From: an uncultured Chitinophagaceae bacterium
GTDB lineage: Bacteria; Bacteroidota; Bacteroidia; Chitinophagales; Chitinophagaceae
DNA: 8,307 nt
Direction of reading: 5' to 3'
NCBI GenBank assembly: GCA_946885335.1
Contig: CAMPGG010000145.1
Coordinates: forward strand, 1 to 8,307
How positions within the stretch are numbered: the first letter of the stretch is position 1; the number at the start of each line of letters is the position of its first letter. Below the pieces are notes generated by a model. The model saw only the letters and a list, made by a program, of their open reading frames with translations. It had not been told where the DNA came from and ran no database searches. Shown here in pieces: positions 7,303-8,307 of the stretch. Made by a program: the position numbers and the translations under genes.

Positions 7303-7341
7303 ATTAGTTCTAATTTATGAACGGTGATTGAATGTAAACAA
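7303..7341 (-). promoter_or_regulatory. Possible promoter with overlapping palindrome upstream of the tolC-like gene
   Basis: On the minus strand TAAATTAG at 7317-7310 differs by one base from the Bacteroidota -7 consensus TAnnTTTG. A TTG at 7341-7339 lies 21 bases upstream as a possible -33 core, and a TTTG lies at 7346-7343. Transcription would begin near 7305 with a leader of about 30 bases. The palindrome ATTAGAACTAAT (7314-7303: 5-bp arms, 2-bp centre) overlaps the -7 box and the expected start, where a repressor could sit. If the promoter is real, the channel and adaptor genes can be expressed apart from the metC-like gene. Consensus matching only. Confidence 0.3.
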
Positions 7342-7347
7342 TCAAAT

Positions 7348-8307
7348 TTATATATTGGACAATGCCTGCTGCAAATCATCGGTCAAATAAGACGCTTCTT
7401 CAAGCCCCACATACAACCGGATCAATTGATGCTGACGGTTTCCAAGGTCAAAATCCTTTTCTGGGATACCGGCACATTTAGGGATTACCAGGCTTTCATG
7501 CCCACCCCAGCTAACGGCCATCATTATATGCTTTAAAGACTCACAGAATTTCACAATGTTTCTTCTTTCTTTTGTTTTCAATGTAAATGTGATCAACCCG
7601 CAGGCTCCCTGCATTTGCTTTTTTGCCAGTTCATATTGAGCAAAATTTTTATCAAAAGGAAAAATCACTTCATCAATCATTGGATGATCATTTAAAAAGG
7701 TAAGCACTTCATGCGTGGTTTTGGTGATCTTTTCAAAACGTGCAGGCAAGGTGCGCAAACCCCTGATCAGCAACCAGGCGTTAAAAGGCTGAATACCACT
7801 CCCGATATTGAGGTATTCACTGCTGAAAATTTTATGCATCATCTCTCCGGAACCACAAAGAACACCACCAAGCGTATCGCTGTGTCCGCTAATATATTTG
7901 GTAGCCGTTTGCATGGCAATATCGATACCCAATGGAATTGGTTTCTGGTATAACGGTGAACAATAACTATTATCACAAAGGGTAATGATATTATGCTTCC
8001 GTGCGAATACCGCAACCTTTTCCAGGTCCTGTAAAACAAAATCCCAGCTATTGGGTGATTCCAGGTAAATGAAACTGGTAGTTGGTTGTAAAGCATTTTC
8101 AAAATTCCGGATATCACTGCCATCTACATAGGTTGTTGTGATGCCAAACCTGGGCAGAATAACATCAAACATTCTTTGCGCCCAGGTATATGGTTTATCA
8201 ACCGAAATAATATGATCTCCCATTTTTACATTGGCCAGTACACCAGCAAAAATGGCTGCTGCACCACTGTTGAATACCAGGCAATCTTCTGCTTCATCCA
8301 ATGCAGC
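7348..8307 (-). CDS. metC: Cystathionine beta-lyase-like PLP enzyme (trans-sulfuration family), N-terminus cut by window edge
   Basis: The frame is open to the right edge and gives 319 residues (starting AALDEAEDC); about 65-75 N-terminal residues are missing, and the TTG at 8301-8299 is an internal Leu, not a start. QTATKYISGHSDTLGG contains the PLP-binding lysine, K137 of the fragment (codon 7899-7897), and LCDNSY supplies the Asp (D112) that contacts the pyridine nitrogen, 25 residues earlier. Compared from memory with E. coli MetC, several active-site residues keep the same spacing to the lysine: a Tyr 97 residues before (KPYTWAQ), a Tyr 28 after (EYLNIG), Ser-Trp 129-130 after (VSWGGHES), and an Arg in LIRLYVGLEE. 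The YGGT motif of most cystathionine gamma-synthases is absent. This favours a lyase that cleaves cystathionine to homocysteine, pyruvate and ammonia in methionine synthesis; specificity is inferred, and gamma-lyase or sulfhydrylase roles remain possible. It lies 75 bp upstream of the tolC-like gene on the same strand. Confidence 0.88.
   Translation of the reverse strand, partial: AALDEAEDCLVFNSGAAAIFAGVLANVKMGDHIISVDKPYTWAQRMFDVILPRFGITTTYVDGSDIRNFENALQPTTSFIYLESPNSWDFVLQDLEKVAVFARKHNIITLCDNSYCSPLYQKPIPLGIDIAMQTATKYISGHSDTLGGVLCGSGEMMHKIFSSEYLNIGSGIQPFNAWLLIRGLRTLPARFEKITKTTHEVLTFLNDHPMIDEVIFPFDKNFAQYELAKKQMQGACGLITFTLKTKERRNIVKFCESLKHIMMAVSWGGHESLVIPKCAGIPEKDFDLGNRQHQLIRLYVGLEEASYLTDDLQQALSNI

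Noticed and set aside
8299..8301. TTG as the start of the metC-like gene
   Set aside because: The frame continues upstream to the window edge, and about 70 conserved N-terminal residues of the family would be missing, so it is an internal leucine.

Overview
The window looks like chromosomal DNA from a Bacteroidota bacterium, probably near the Chitinophagaceae. It is AT-rich and the genes lack clear Shine-Dalgarno sequences. The proteins have the style of that phylum: a GpsA with the GPCHAEEVA motif, a HemW starting AGIYLHIPFCKQACHYC, and a TolC-like protein ending in the SIPIFNG / YSQYDYVFKVKLLEFYKG pattern. The taxonomic call is inference from protein style. The content is mostly core genes plus an outer-membrane and efflux theme. 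I see no phage, insertion sequence, CRISPR array, rRNA or tRNA.

Layout: (1) 1-1790, minus strand: an Omp85-superfamily (BamA/TamA-type) outer-membrane protein, cut off at the window's left edge within a few residues of its expected C-terminus. (2) 1791-1848: a 58-bp divergent intergenic region. (3) 1849-2979, plus strand: hemW, a radical-SAM protein, with a TTG start. (4) 2976-3080, minus strand: a candidate 34-residue single-pass membrane microprotein whose stop overlaps the hemW stop. (5) 3081-3207: an AT-rich spacer with a weak hairpin. (6) 3208-4251, minus strand: gpsA, glycerol-3-phosphate dehydrogenase. (7) 4312-4343: a strong intrinsic terminator for the genes to its right. (8) 4368-5735, minus strand: a periplasmic adaptor (membrane fusion protein). 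(9) 5815-7272, minus strand: a TolC-family outer-membrane channel. (10) 7348-8307, minus strand: a PLP-dependent trans-sulfuration enzyme of the cystathionine beta-lyase (MetC) type, missing its N-terminus at the right edge.

How the genes fit together: the metC-like gene, the tolC-like gene and the adaptor run in one direction with gaps of 75 and 79 bp and end at the terminator, so they may form one transcript, or the last two may have their own promoter near 7310-7341. The channel and adaptor are two thirds of a tripartite efflux or secretion machine. No inner-membrane pump lies between them and the terminator, so the pump must be encoded elsewhere. gpsA supplies sn-glycerol-3-phosphate for phospholipids, and the Omp85 protein inserts or translocates outer-membrane proteins, so much of the window serves the cell envelope. 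hemW has an independent role in haem handling. I do not see an obvious new multi-gene system; the items most worth a second look are the microprotein and the pump-less efflux pair.
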